From Symbiodinium natans (taxonomy: Eukaryota > Sar > Dinophyceae > Suessiales > Symbiodiniaceae), in assembly GCA_905221605.1 (NCBI GenBank), contig CAJNDS010002842.1:165001-229000 (forward strand): a stretch of DNA of 64,000 nucleotides, read 5' to 3'. The position numbers were made by a program, and so were the translations under genes. The notes beneath the pieces are model-generated. The model saw nothing but the letters and a program-made list of their open reading frames with translations. It did not search any database and was not told the DNA's origin. This document shows, one piece after another, positions 21,576 to 33,700 of the stretch (its first letter is position 1; every line of letters starts with the position of its first letter).

Positions 21576-22263
21576 AATTGGGTTAGGGGCTTAGGGTTCG
21601 GGTGAAGCAAAAAGGGTTTATGGTTTAGGGTTATGGTGACGCATTGAGGGTTTAGGGTAGGTTGCTAAGGGGCACCGGTCGTTTTTTTTCCTTTTCGGTC
21701 TAAAAGGTTTTGGGCTTGGGGCGTGCAGGGCCACGAGTGTTACTGGTTGGAGTCATTGGAGGGTCCTCGAAGATTCCAGTTTTCCATTTTTGAAAAGGAC
21801 CTGCTTATCTGTTTTTGCCTGCCAGAGGTTGGCAAGCTTCAGAAACCCTGTTCGGAAGAGTCAGCTTCAGTACCGTGCATGAGCCTCATCGGCTTTTCTC
21901 TGAACCTGAATTCTCAACTGTTCGAATCCTAAGCCTAACGCCTTGAACCAGAAGCCCGAGCTTTGTCCAGAAAACGTAGGAAAGGCTAGCCGGCCCTGCG
22001 CCTCGAACTACCCTAAACCCTAAACCAAAGCCCCGAACCCTAAACCCTAAATCCAAGGGCCCATTCTTCAAGCAGGGTTTGGTTGGGGTCTGACCTGACG
22101 TTGCCGACAAGTAAGTGGCGTTTAGCCTACTTGCGGGGGTGTTACTGTAGTAGTCTAATCGCTTAGAGAGCCTGCAGCCCTATTAAATCCGAAGTCGTAA
22201 GCGTGAGTTGTGGCGCTAAGGCCTAGGGAATTTGGCAATCAACGTGCTTGAGACGGCTTACTC

Positions 22264-22750
22264 TAATGTGAAGCTTCTACAAAGGCCTGAACCCCAAAAC
22301 CCCTAAACAATAAACCTCATAGGCCCCAGAAAGGCCCCATAACAAAAAACTTTATGAAACCTCTAACAACCGCATAAAAGCCCGATACAAGCCCTACAAA
22401 CCCAAAAAAAACAATGAACCCGACAGAAGACCTACAAAAAGCTATAACTCTAAAACCCCCATAAACCCGATAAACCCGATAAACGCCCAATAGCAGCTCT
22501 GCAAACCAATAAACCCTATGCCTATGACCCCTACGAAAACCCCATAAAGAAGCCCATATAAAAGCCCTATAAACCCATAAAACACCCTACAAAAAACCTA
22601 TGAATCCCTGTAAACCCTATATGCCCTATAAACCCGAAGACAACCCATAAAAACCCCAAAGAAGCCCTATACACACCCCACCTCGAAACCCAATAAACCC
22701 TGTAAGCCCTCTAATAAACCCTGTAAACCCTCTAAATTCCTAAGCCGAAG
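22264..22750. repeat. Diverged (CCCTATAAA)n-like region
   Basis: About 500 bp of decayed words such as AAACCCTATAAGCCC, ATAAACCCGATAAAC and AAAAGCCCTATAAACCC, looking like an old degenerate version of the 9-bp GGGTTTATA array seen intact at 13556-13795. No coding signal. Confidence 0.6.
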
Positions 22751-22907
22751 CCCTTATGGGCTCTTGGTCTTAAGGTTTCGCTAAACCTAAACCCTAAACC
22801 CTAAACCCTAAACCCTAAACCCTAAACCCTAAACCCTAAAACCCCAAACCCCAAACCCTAAACCCGAAACCCTAAACCCTAGGCTTTGCTGCTGCTCCTG
22901 CTTGCAG

Positions 22908-22953
22908 GCTTCAAGACGCCGCCGAGCGCCTCATCTTCCATGACAAGCTCTAA
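22908..22953 (+). CDS. Candidate exon
   Basis: After the acceptor GCTTGCAG the frame reads LQDAAERLIFHDKL and reaches TAA at 22951-22953; a GA donor at 22941 could end it earlier. Gene-like composition between two CCCTAAA arrays. No neighbour could be linked in phase. Confidence 0.35.
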
Positions 22954-23997
22954 GGGTCCATGCACCTTATTATTATGCATAAATTAGGGTTTAGGGTTTA
23001 GGGTTCAGGGTTTAGGGTTTAGGGTTTCCGATATTAGGGGTACCTCATTGGGGTCCTTAGTATAAGGGAATCCTACTGGGCGTACATCTGGGGTCCCTTA
23101 TCATATACTTGGGACCGAAAGTCCCTTTATAGGAAGTACTTTAATGCCCAAGTATTCCCTATTGAGGTACATGGACCCTGAGGGAAAACCTCAAATCCTA
23201 AAGCCCTAAACCTGGTTTAGGATTGAGGGTTGAGAGTTTAGGGTTTAGGGTGGGTCCAGACCTTGTATTTCAGGGCCAAGTACGGTTTAGGGTGGATGGT
23301 TTAACGTTTACCTGGACCCCAAAGTACGTCAAAAGAATAGCCCCAAACCCTAAGAGCCCTAAACCCTAAACCTTGAAACCATTTGCCCTCAACCCTTTAT
23401 AAGAACCTACAGCCCTAAACCCTCAACGCTAAGCCCGAAGCCGCCTAAGCCCTAAACCCTAAAGCCTGAACAAGCGACACGAAGCTCTGGAGGCGTTCAA
23501 TCCACTATCCACACCCTGACCTCACAACCTAAGCCGCCGGTTTAGGGTTTCGGGTTTAGGGTTTAGGGTTTTGGGTTTTGGGTTTTGGGTTTAAAGGTTC
23601 AGGGTTTAGGGTTCATACACAACCCGGAACACCAAAAGCCTGAACCGTGCAAGCCCTCTAGGCGTTAAACCCATATCCGCACTCAGTTCAAGGCCTACAG
23701 GGCTTACCTATGCAAAGCCCACCCTGCAGCTTGAAAAAGGCAGATATCCCTGCATTTGTGCACATTAGAAATATCTTGTAACCCTAAACCCTAAACCCTA
23801 AACCCTCAGCCCTAAGCCCTAAGCCCTAAGCCCTAAACCCTAAACCCTAAACCCTTTTCTTTGAAAGGGCAGTTTGCTCCAGGTCGTTTTAGGGTCCATG
23901 GCTTCATTAAAGCAAGCTACGGAGTACAGAAGCACTCTGGCACCTTCTCTCCCATGTCGAGCACACCCAACGTTGCTGGGGTTTAGGGTTTAGGGTT

Positions 23998-24127
23998 TAG
24001 GGTTTGGGGTTTGGGGTTTGGGGTTTGGGGTTGGGGTTTGGGGTTTGGGGTTTGGGGTTTGGGGTTTGGGGTTTGGGGTTTGGGGTTTGGGGTTTGGGGT
24101 TTGGGGTTTGGGGTTTGGGGTTTGGGG
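23998..24127 (+). repeat. (TTTGGGG)n array, about 18 units
   Basis: A homogeneous run of the variant TTTGGGG, interrupted once by a lost T near 24030. It follows three TTTAGGG units. The GFGVWGL and TPNPKPQ frames across it are artefacts. Confidence 0.97.
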
Positions 24128-24560
24128 TGATCTCGGGGGCAATGACATGGAACAACCCCGCGTGCAGCACCGCATTGTTGGCCTGCTGGGAATGTCCACC
24201 AGAGTGTGGAGTCGTAAACGGTTCCTCTCTTCTTTGGGGCTCTGGCTTCAACTACGCAACTGGAGAGCTGTCAATCGCATCATTCACTTGTTTGCCGAGA
24301 CGTTTTGGGACTACACACCGCAGACACTAGTCGAAGCCCATGCAGGCCTTGTTGAGTTGGCAGCGCTGGAAAACTACCAATGGCTCAAGAACCCCCCCCC
24401 CCCCCCCAAAGATATTGACAAAATCTTCCTTGCATGTAATAAGGGAACTTTATTTTGTATGCTTTGGGGGTTTCTTAAGCAAATAGTAGAAAAGCACCTG
24501 GTGGCCGTTGCAGGGCTTCACAGTGGGCAGTTAACTGCACCTCAGGATGTCTTCAAAGCG
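24128..24560 (+). other. Unique island with an open frame, unassigned
   Basis: An open frame continues from the repeat through 24593 and includes YTPQTLVEAHAGLVELAALE, which is gene-like (24312-24385). A second frame over the first part is also open. A C run (24392-24407) and a repeat carrying TTCTTAAGCAAATAGTAG (24470-24490; also near 32480 and 34030) follow, so at least the right half is mobile-repeat sequence. I cannot assign a product. Confidence 0.3.
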
Positions 24561-25565
24561 AAATGCCTTGTGGGCTTAGGGTTTAGGGTTTAGGGTTTAG
24601 GGTTCAGGGTTTAGGCTGCATCTACGCACAAGACCAGGACCCCAACCCTAACTAGGACCTAGGCCAAAGACCCTCTTTCTAACGCACGCCCCAATAAACC
24701 CGAACCCCAAGCCCTACACGGTCGGAACCCGAAACCCGAAACCCTAAACCCTAAACCCTGAACCCTAAACTCTAAACCCTAAACCCTAAACCCTAAACCC
24801 CAAACCCTAAACCCTAAACGCCCTTCAGGGCCTAAGGCTGCCAGCCAAGGTGTGAGCTTGAAAGCAGCTCAGCCGACGAGTCTGAGGCCGCCACTGTGCT
24901 GGCTTGCCAACTTCAAGACCAGCTGGTTCAGCTTAGTTTAGGGTTTAGGGTTTACGTTTTAGGATTTAGGGTCTAGGGTTTAGGGTTTAGGTTTTTTGGT
25001 TTAGCTATTTAAGGTTATTTAAGGGGGAACCTAGGGGGGGGGGGTTGTACAGAGGGGGTAGTTTGGGAACCCATGATAGCTGAGTAGGTAACCTTAAACT
25101 TTGCATATAATCCTACCGCAATTGAAAGGTCAACCTTGTTTTGCCCAAGGTACTCAGCAACTAGGCAAGACTTTTGGGCTTAGGGTGTATAGGGATCTAA
25201 AAATTAACTCTTAAGGTTTGGGGGTTGGGGTTTGGCGTTTGGGCTGGTTTGGAGTGGAAGCTTGCGGGTTGAGGTTTGCGGCTTGAGGCTTGAGGCTTGA
25301 GGCTTGAGGCTTGAGGCTTGAAAGTTTAGGGTTTAGGGTTTAGGGTTTAGGGTTTAGGGTTTAGGGTTTAGGGTTTAGGGTTTAGGGTCCACCTGAGAAT
25401 CGGGAAGAGCCTCCAAAGCTGACCATGATGGGACAGGAAGTTTTGGAATCTTGTTTTGACAGGACTGAGCGGTCGAGAATTTTTTCGCAGCCCTGGCTTG
25501 AGCTTTGAAATTCGCTGGCATCGAAACTTTGGTCTGCGGCTTTTTTGATTCAAGGCCTTTGCCTT

Positions 25566-25675
25566 GGGATGTTCCCCCTTATACTAGCAGTCCTTAATTC
25601 CTTAATAGGGACTATAGTACCCCCCCCCCCTTTGTCATCCTTATTAAGGCCTGTCAGTATGAGGGGGCACATCCC
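25566..25675. mobile_element. Inverted-repeat element, family G (110 bp)
   Basis: Left arm GGGATGTTCCCCCTTATACT with AGCAGTCCTTAA; right arm ends GTATGAGGGGGCACATCCC. The spacer holds a second small inverted pair (TTAATAGGGACTATAG.. and ..CATCCTTATTAA) and a C run. It is a compact sister of the element ends at 14400 and 16368. No ORF. Confidence 0.75.
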
Positions 25676-26338
25676 GGGCCTTTGCTAGCTGGTCTTCAGT
25701 AGGACAGATGGGCACTCTTTTGGCCAGTATTTGAGGCCTGTCTAGGTAAGAAAAAACTTTGAGCCCCGCACCCCTGAAGCCTGAAATCCCACGGCGCGCA
25801 GTCCTAAACCCCAGAACAACTCCCAAACTCCTCTTCAAGGTTCGCCTTTGCTTTGGCCTTACATGTGCGGGCTTTCCTTTGTGGCTTAGGGTTCAAGAGC
25901 TCAGGGGCTACAGAGGCGTTCTTCTTCCCAGCTACACCCCTGGAGCCACATAACCCTTCCCAATCTCACAACCCTGAACCCCAAACCTTCGAATCTTACT
26001 CTGAAGCACTTTTTGTCACCTAAGTTTGTTTCCCACTAACTTGAGGACCAGATGAAACCTAAGATTGGGGGTCATATGCCCCCTACTACCCGAATCCCTA
26101 TCAAGGTCTGTGGAACCCTAAACCCTCAACCCTGAACCCTTCCAGGGCTCATTTGGTCCCCGAACGTTCTCAACCCTTGGGCCCCAAGCCTGCCCGAAGC
26201 ACACAGATGCCCGCAACCTAAACCCGACACCCTAAACCCTAAACCCTAAACCCTAAACCCTAAACCCTAAACCCTAAACCCTAAACCCTAAACCCTAAAC
26301 TCCAATCCCTGCACCCCCCCCCCCCCCCCCTTGCGCAG

Positions 26339-29170
26339 GCAGAACCTGGATCGCCTCATGTCTTCCTTGCAGGCCACGCGACACTTTTTGGGAACAAAGT
26401 AGAACTCCAGAATTGGGTTTGGGGTTTGGGGTTTAGGGTTTAGGGTTTAAGTTTTAGGTTTAGGGTTCAGGGTTTAGGGTTTGGGTTGAGTGTTTAGGCT
26501 TTGGGGTTGGGGTTTTTTCGCGACGAATGCGACGCAAACAAAGCAGTGGCTGGAGCCAGAAAGCCTTGAAACTTTCGCTGAGGAGCTACCCTAAAAGGGT
26601 TTATGGTCCATATACGTTTATCAGGAGTATAGTAGTATGTGGTATAGGACCCCCCCCCCCCCAACTTTGGGGTTCATTTGGTCCTCTATGAACTGCGAGG
26701 CTGATACACACTTTGAGGCTTTCTTGCAGAGGATACGGGTTTGGGCCGAGGGTGTAGGGATTAGGGTCAAACAAGAGCCCAATTCTCAAACAAGAGGATA
26801 TTCTTAGAGACTCCCTGCGCAAGTAAAATGCAGGCGAGCTCAAAGACCCGCCCACTCGGTTAGTTTGCACGCAGGGCGGGCAGGACCAGCGCTGGCGACC
26901 TAGTTTGTGCGGTGGTCTACAGGGCCATACGTGGTTGTTTGTTGGGTTTGTGGCTTCCTGTGTGAGATTGGACTGATTCATGCTTAAGGCGCTAGGAGGC
27001 TACGCCTGAGAGTGTAGGAATTTAGGATTCGGGTTTAGGGATGAGATTTTTTTCTTGGGGAGGGAGGGGGAAGGGGGGGGAGGGTAGCGTCCCCCATCGT
27101 GTACATCTTCTGCGCTGCACTCAGAAGCTCGGTTTAGGTTTCAGGGTTTAGGGTTTAGGGTTAGGGTTAAGCGTTGATTCGTCCCAAGCTGTGGGAAGAA
27201 ATGTGTACAGCTAGGGTCCTCAGGGGAGGGTGAGAGTCTCCGTTCCACAAGGCCACTCTGGTCGCTACGGAGTCCATGGGTTTAGGGTTTAGGGTTTAGG
27301 GTTTAGGGTTTAGGGTTTAGGGTTTATTTGTTCGGCCGTAAAGGTACAGCTGGGCTCCGAATGTCAAGTGAAGCAGGACCCAGCTCTGATTCCCTTTTCC
27401 TAGTGTTTAGGTTCCCTTATCACGCCCTTTAAACCAAAAAAGGGCACCCTTTTCAACTCCTAGGTTTTTCACGGGTCTAGCCCTAAACCCTAAACCCTAC
27501 ATAATCCTAAACCCTAAACCCTAAACCCCAACTGGGTCCAGCAAAGCTTTGTGGCCGAGGCCCTGACTGGGTCGGAGTGGATCGGCAGCCGAGGCCGCCT
27601 GGCGGATTTCTCTTGTTTGTATTCGTCCGGGGTTTAGGGTTTAGGATTTAGGGTTTAGGGTTCTATAGGGTTTAGGGTTCTATAGAGTTTAGGGTTTAGG
27701 GTTTAGGGTTTTGGGTTTAGTTAGGATTAGGATGTAGGGTTTAGGGTTTAGGGATGGAAATTACTCGGGACCCATGTCCTGGGGATTTTTCCGGGACGTG
27801 TGTTTCCAGGACTTCTGGAAAGTTTCTGTTTTTTCGCTACAACAGTTACAAGTTGCATGGGCTTGAGGGTTTAGGGTTTGGGGCTTAGGGCTTATGGCTG
27901 AAAGCCAGGGTTCAGGGTTTAGGGATTGTGGCTTCTGTTGTGAGGGTTGCCATCCAATATCCAGACAGGGCTGCGCTCGTGTTGCTTTACTCTGGGCTCG
28001 AGGGTTTCGAGCCCTACCTGCAGGGTTTGGGGTTTAGGATGGTTTCGGGTTTCAGGGTCTTAGGGTTTCAGGGTCTTAGGGATTTAGGGTTGGGCTTAGG
28101 GACCCTGAGCCACATTTTCGACCCGCAGGCCGGAGTTTTGTGTTTGGTGGCGTAACGTTGCCCTTCTGAAGCAGGCCCAAATTCAAAAGACATTCCTTAA
28201 GCCCCAACCCCAAGCCTCGGCCCACAACCGCCTAAGCCCTAAACCCTGTATTCAAGGCTGATCCTGGGCCTTATGAAGACTAAGCTGTAGTACGGGTGGT
28301 GTAGAAAAGGATCCCATGGCTCTCACGTCCAGCTCCTGAGGCCCTAAGCCCATTGTGAGGGTCTAAGGAGCTTCTACTGAGCAGGTTTAGGGTTCCGGGT
28401 CTAGGGCCCCAATTTCTGATGTCCTGCACCGCAGGACCATAGCTCGCCAGAACTACGACCTATTCAGAGACCCCTTTGGGGCCGCTGACGAGTGCCCGGC
28501 CCAGCGTGGCAGAGAATGGGGCTTAGGTAGTCTTAGTCTTCGTGGTGTTCAGAGATGTTGGGACGATCCCTTGAACATCCCTGAGCCCTGCAAGCCTGTG
28601 AACCCTATAAAGTACGAAGCCTGCTCCTAAGTAATTAGCAAACCGTGAGCCGTTTCTCCCCCTTCGGGTTTAGGGTTTTGGGTTAGGGTTTAGGGTTTAG
28701 CTAAGGCCTTCACAGTCTCCAACCCCGCCCCGAAGACTGAAGGTCCCCCCCCTTTAGCACGAAAAACCCCCAAACCCCAACGCATGACAACATCCCGAAA
28801 CGAGCCCACATAGCTACAACTTTTCAAGTTCGACCCTCCTCGTGATCCCCATGTTTGAAGGCGTTTAGGGCTTAGGGTTTAGAGTTTAGGGTTTAGGGTT
28901 TAAAGGTGTCTCTTCATGCCAATGCTGGCTTACAAGATAAGCCGCAAGCTTTGCTAGCGGCTTTGGGCCCAAGCAAGATCAGGTAAACCCTAAAACCCTA
29001 CTTGGAGATTCAAAGGGTACGGAAAAACCCCGATTATAGCGGTACTTATAACCTACTTAGGGGACTTAGGGTGCTTAACAGTACAGTAAAAAAAGCAATG
29101 TCCAGGTTCACGCTGGCCACGAAGAAGGCCGAACGGCGACTGAATGCTCGAAGGAACCTCGAGACGCACG
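26339..29170 (+). CDS. Multi-exon gene of unknown function, at least 6 exons
   Basis: Family not recognised. Six islands join in phase: 26339-26372, 26544-26582, 27344-27376, 27542-27618, 28435-28503 and 29106-29170. Excerpts: QNLDRLMSSLQ, QWLEPESLETFAE, VQLGSECQVKQ, QSFVAEALTGSEWIGSRGRL, TIARQNYDLFRDPFGAADEC, FTLATKKAERRLNARRNLET. Acceptors are all AG; donors are GC, GA, GA, GT, GC and GC. The product is soluble and turns basic at its right end; no membrane segment was seen. Exons are 33-77 nt and introns are 165-820 bp of TTTAGGG repeats and short dispersed elements. An upstream start and downstream end were not found. The two GA donors carry the most doubt. Confidence 0.5.
27400..27480 (+). 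repeat. Short dispersed element, family A
   Basis: TTTTCCTAGTGTTTAGG, TCCCTTATCACGCCCTTT, AAAAAAGGGCACCC, TCCTAGG and CGGGTCTAG. It lies in the intron between the exons at 27344 and 27542. Confidence 0.7.
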
Positions 29171-29967
29171 GCCGAATGAGGGTTTATAGGGGTTTCGGGT
29201 GTAGGGTTCAGGGCTGCGGGGGTTTTGGGTTTATGGGGTGTGGGGTTGAGGGGTTTAGGGTACCGGGCTTGACCCGAAAGCCAACTAAGACCCAAACCCT
29301 AAACTAAACCCTACACCCTCAACCCGAGGTGGGGGGGGGGGGGCGGGGGTTCGGGTTGTAGGGCTATCGTGCTTAGGGAACCTAAACCCGGAACCCGGGG
29401 CTTAGTGCTGCGGGGCTTGATTCACTGTAGAGGTTGAGGGATGTGGGGAGGGGGGGGGGGGTTGGGTTTAAGGGAGTAGGAGGGAAGGGGCGTGGGGCTT
29501 CAGGGTTTTATGGATGCTGGGCTTTAGTGGGATTCGGGGCTTTAGGGTTATAGGTTGATCGGTTAGGTGACCACAAACCCTGAATCCTAAACCCTTAAAG
29601 TTTTGCCCAAGCAGGTTCGGGCTTTCCTAAACCCCTAAACCCTACTGTATATATTTATATATAGATATATGCTAAAACCCTAAACTCTAAGTCTAAACCC
29701 TACTCACACAGACTAAAGGCCCACATTGGCCACAAATAGTTGCCTCTGCTGCGCAGTGCCACAGTGTTGGAGGGTAAGGTTGAGAAGAAACCTAGTAGAG
29801 TAGATAACCTTTAACTTCTTTGGGGTAGTATAATCCCCTTATAATCCCAAAGGTTAACCTTTAATTCCCCCAGGTTACTGGTTATCTAGGGAAAGGAAGG
29901 AGCACTCTTCGTGTTGGAGGCCGTAAGAGTCCTGCATTGGCTCAGAAGAGCCGAAGCCCTCTTTCAG

Positions 29968-30117
29968 GCGGGGCGCCAAAAGTGGCTCGGTGGGGCTGGG
30001 CCGCCGTGCCTTTGTGGACGTGTACCTTCTTGCAGGATGTGAGCCCCGTGCGCGGCACAGACTTCAAGCCGCGGTGCTTTGGTCAAATCGAGCTGCCTCC
30101 TGCTTGGCATTGATGCA
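29968..30117 (+). CDS. Candidate exon pair, uncertain frame
   Basis: After TTTCAG the piece 29968-30035 is open in several frames and ends TTGCAG|GATG. Then 30064-30117 follows a CACAG acceptor. One frame of the second piece reads VLWSNRAASCLALMQ, which resembles the first helix of a tetratricopeptide repeat (NRA signature); the candidate at about 30480-30514 (QRACADSEALQ) would then resemble the second helix. A rival frame with matching phase is also open (SSRGALVKSSCLLLGID). Strand is fairly sure, product is not. Confidence 0.3.
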
Positions 30118-30702
30118 GGCGTGGCGGGAGGACTCTCGCGCTCGCTCACTCGCGCGCACGCAAGCAAGCACGCACGCACTCACGCACTCACTCACTCACT
30201 CACTCACTCACTCACTCGATCACACCCACTGTACTCCAGTCCACGCCACTCCGCTCCACTCGACTCCAGTCTACTCCGCTCTATATACTACTCCACTCCA
30301 CTGCACTTCCCGCCCCGAATGATACCCGACCCAGAGTAGACCCTTGTTCCCTAGTCTCACAACCCAAAACCCAAAACCCAAAACTCCAAACCCCAAACCC
30401 TCAACCCTAAACCCCACACCCTGAACCCTAAACCCTAAACCCTAAGCTTCTCCGAAGCTCCGTGCTAAGGGGATCCAAAGAGGCCAGCAAAGAGCCTGCG
30501 CTGACTCCGAGGCCCTTCAGGGCTTAAGGTTCGGGGGGGTTTAGGGTTCAGGGTTTAGGGTTTAGGGTTTAGGGTTTAGGGCTCAGGGTTTAGGGTTTAG
30601 GGTTCAGGGGTCAGGGCTTAGGGTTTCCGAGTGTAACCCTAAGCCCTGGACCCCGACCTTACGAGGTGTTCCGGGCAGGCCCAGCTTGCCGGCAGGTTGC
30701 TA

Positions 30703-30777
30703 GCAGTCCTTAGAGGGATTATAGTACCCCCCCCTATTATCATCCTATGAAGGACTGCTAGTGCAAGGGGGAACAGG
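30703..30777. mobile_element. Family G inverted-repeat remnant
   Basis: GCTAGCAGTCCTTAGAGGG and GAAGGACTGCTAGTGCAAGG face each other around a C run. The outer GGGATGTT end survives only on the right side (GGGGGAACA). A shortened sister of 25566-25675. Confidence 0.6.
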
Positions 30778-30799
30778 TTTACTTAACCCTCCCCCCCCC

Positions 30800-33700
30800 A
30801 AAAAAAACAAGTATATGTAAAATAATGGCCTTTTTTTGTGAGGAAGTAAGCTTACTACCTGTTCGGGGTAGTATTGTAGCATCGTCCCAATGCAGTCCCC
30901 AAACGTTAACCTCGAGTTCCCATATAGTGCCCTTGTGCCCTCTTCTTAATTGTAGGATTCCCTAAAGCTCCATGCAGAAGAAGGAAAAAGAAGGCTAACC
31001 TGGCTACGCTTAAGTTGCTGTGGAATCTTGGCCCTAAACCCTCTGCAGTCTGGGAAGGAGGCCGGCGCGTGAAACACAGCGGCGCCCGAAGAGCGAGATG
31101 GCAGCGGCCTTAGTAATGGGTAGATCTTTACAATTTGGGGTCATATACGCAATACTACTATATTTCCTTTGAAAGTAAATGATGGTAGATTTTGGGGACC
31201 AAATGAGCCCTAGAATTGGGATAATCTACGCTATACTACTATAATTCCCATGAGGGTTAATGAAACAATAAACCCATTTGGTCCCCCTGTGCCTTGCGAG
31301 AACGCTTCACAACCATGATGCCATGCTTTATCGATGTTCTCAGATGGCTTGTCAGGCCTTAGGATGATGATGATGATGATGATGAATTTAGGGTTTAGGG
31401 TAAGCTTGCGCTCGGTTTTTTTGGAGAAGGCCAATCTCGCAGGCGCCCTGGTGAGAAGTCCGACAGCGCTTTGGGAGACTTCGGGGGGTTTCCGAATTTA
31501 GTCAACCTTACTGGGGTCCTTATCATCAGGGGATCCTACTATGTGGGATCGAAATTGGGGGTCCCCTACGTTCTTGAAGAGCGCCGTACCTTCCAGGGGA
31601 CGGTCTCTAGGATGAATACAGACCTGTGGGTGACAAACGCACAAGCTTGGTATTCCAGGGTCTTTAAGACCCTAAACCCTAAACCCTAAACCCTAAACCT
31701 TAAACCCTAAACCCTAAACCCTAAACCCTAAACCCTAAACCCTAAACCCTAAACCCTAAACCCTGAACCCTGAACCCTAAACCCTAAACCCTAAACCCTA
31801 AACTAACTCCTAAACTCTAGACCCTAAATCGCATTAAGAATCCATGGATCTAAGGCTTTCGGGTTGGCGGGGGGGAGTGGGATGAGGAATCCCTGAACTG
31901 CTGCGGGTTGCGCCCCTCAGGTCCGCGGCCGTGTGCTCGAAAGGCAGCCTGCCTTTATGGGGTTTAGGGTTTAGGGTTTAGGGTTCAGGGTTTAGGGTTT
32001 AGGGTTTGGGGAGGTTCATGGGTTCGTGTAACCCCAATGATAAGTGTACTTATAAGCCACCTAAGGCCCTTAAGTAGGTGAAAATAAGCACCCATGAACC
32101 AGCCCTCAACTTCAACCTCAACCCCGTCTAAAGGTCCTCTCTTTTTTTTTTTTTGGGGGGGGGGGGGGGGGGGTGAACAGGGGCGGGGGGTGAACAGGGG
32201 TGGGGGGCGGGGGGGGGCACACACAACCCGAAGCCACAGTTGTTTTTGCTTGCTTTGTTCTCTTGGGGGTGTCAGGATTGGGGTTTGGGTGTGAGGCGTG
32301 GCATTGGCTTAGGACAGTCTAGAGTTGACCTTGTCTTTCCAGAACCTCCAGATTGCAGGGTCCGCTTCTTGTTGTGTAGTAGATTCTTACTATTGCTTAA
32401 GAACCTCCCAAATCTAAAACATGACTCACTATATTGCCCTTATAAGGAACTATCTGTTTGTCAGTTTTTTTGGGGGAGAGTTCTGAAGCAAATAGTAGAT
32501 TCTGGAGTTCTGGAGTATTCTGTTGGGGCGCCGGTTGAGTTTCAAGGTCGCCACTTAGTAGACTTGGAGGCTCATGGTACTGTACTTATTAGCCAAGTAT
32601 AACTGTACTTTTAACCATATTAGGGCACTTTATTGAGTGGGTTTTCAGTAGAGTCATAATTGGTTAAGAAGTACCCTAAACTCTAAACTCTAAACCCTAC
32701 ACCCTAAGCCCTTAACCCTAAACCATAAAACCTAAACCGGTTACCATGAAGCTCCAAGTACCACGACAGGCTTGACTATCTTCACACCTGCCGCGGCACC
32801 ATGGGGCGGGAGCGCTTTGCCTCGCGCCCAGTGGCAGTGGCGTTGCTTTAGGGTTTAGGGTTTCGGGTTCTGGGATTTAGGGTTTAGGGGTGTAGGATCT
32901 ATACAGTAAGGCTTAGGGTATAGTTGTTTGTGCAGAGGGGTTCCCAACACACGTCCGGCATTGGTGAACAAGAATGACTGTCTTCAAAATATTTGGGGTA
33001 GTTTATGGGATCCTTAGCAGAGGGGGATCCTAGTTTTTTGGGGTCTATATTTGGGGCCCCTTAGTATCGCAAATTCCCAGATATGCTGTATGCGCATCGT
33101 GAAGTAGAAGAAGAAGAAGCAAAAGCAAAGACCCAAAGTACAGACCCTGGAGCAGACCTGAAGCTGTGCCGTATATAGGTGCCGTTCTTAGCTTACTAGG
33201 TCGCTTCGTGATATAGCACTTATATAACTTACATACCCTTCACTACAACACCACAGGTAATGATTGCATGTACCTTGGGGTCGGGGTCTTACTTCAGGCC
33301 TGCTTGCTGCCAGTGGGCTTTGAAGCAGGTTCAGGTAGAGGGTGTTGGGGACACTGGAGCTTCCTTAGGGACCAAATGAGCCCTGAAAGGGTTTGTGAAC
33401 CTAAACCCTAAACCCCAAACCCCTACACCCTAAACCCTAAACTCCTGGTCCATGTACCTTAGTAGGGATTAGAGTCAGTCGTATAAGGGATATGACCCCA
33501 GCAAATTTAGGGTTCGTCTTGGTCCTCAAGGTATGTATGGGGTTCCAGGGCTCGAAAGGCATGAGGGTTTAGGGTTTAGGGTTTAGGGTATAGGGCTTGG
33601 GCCCATTCTGCATTCTTAAGCAGATGAGGGTTTACGAAAATAAGGGAACCTCATTTAAAGTAGACCTCCAAAGAGTAATTCCCTTAGAATAAGGACCCCA

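Noticed and set aside
23990-24330. ORFs starting MGFGVWGLG or ending TPNPKP
   Set aside because: Translations of the TTTGGGG array.
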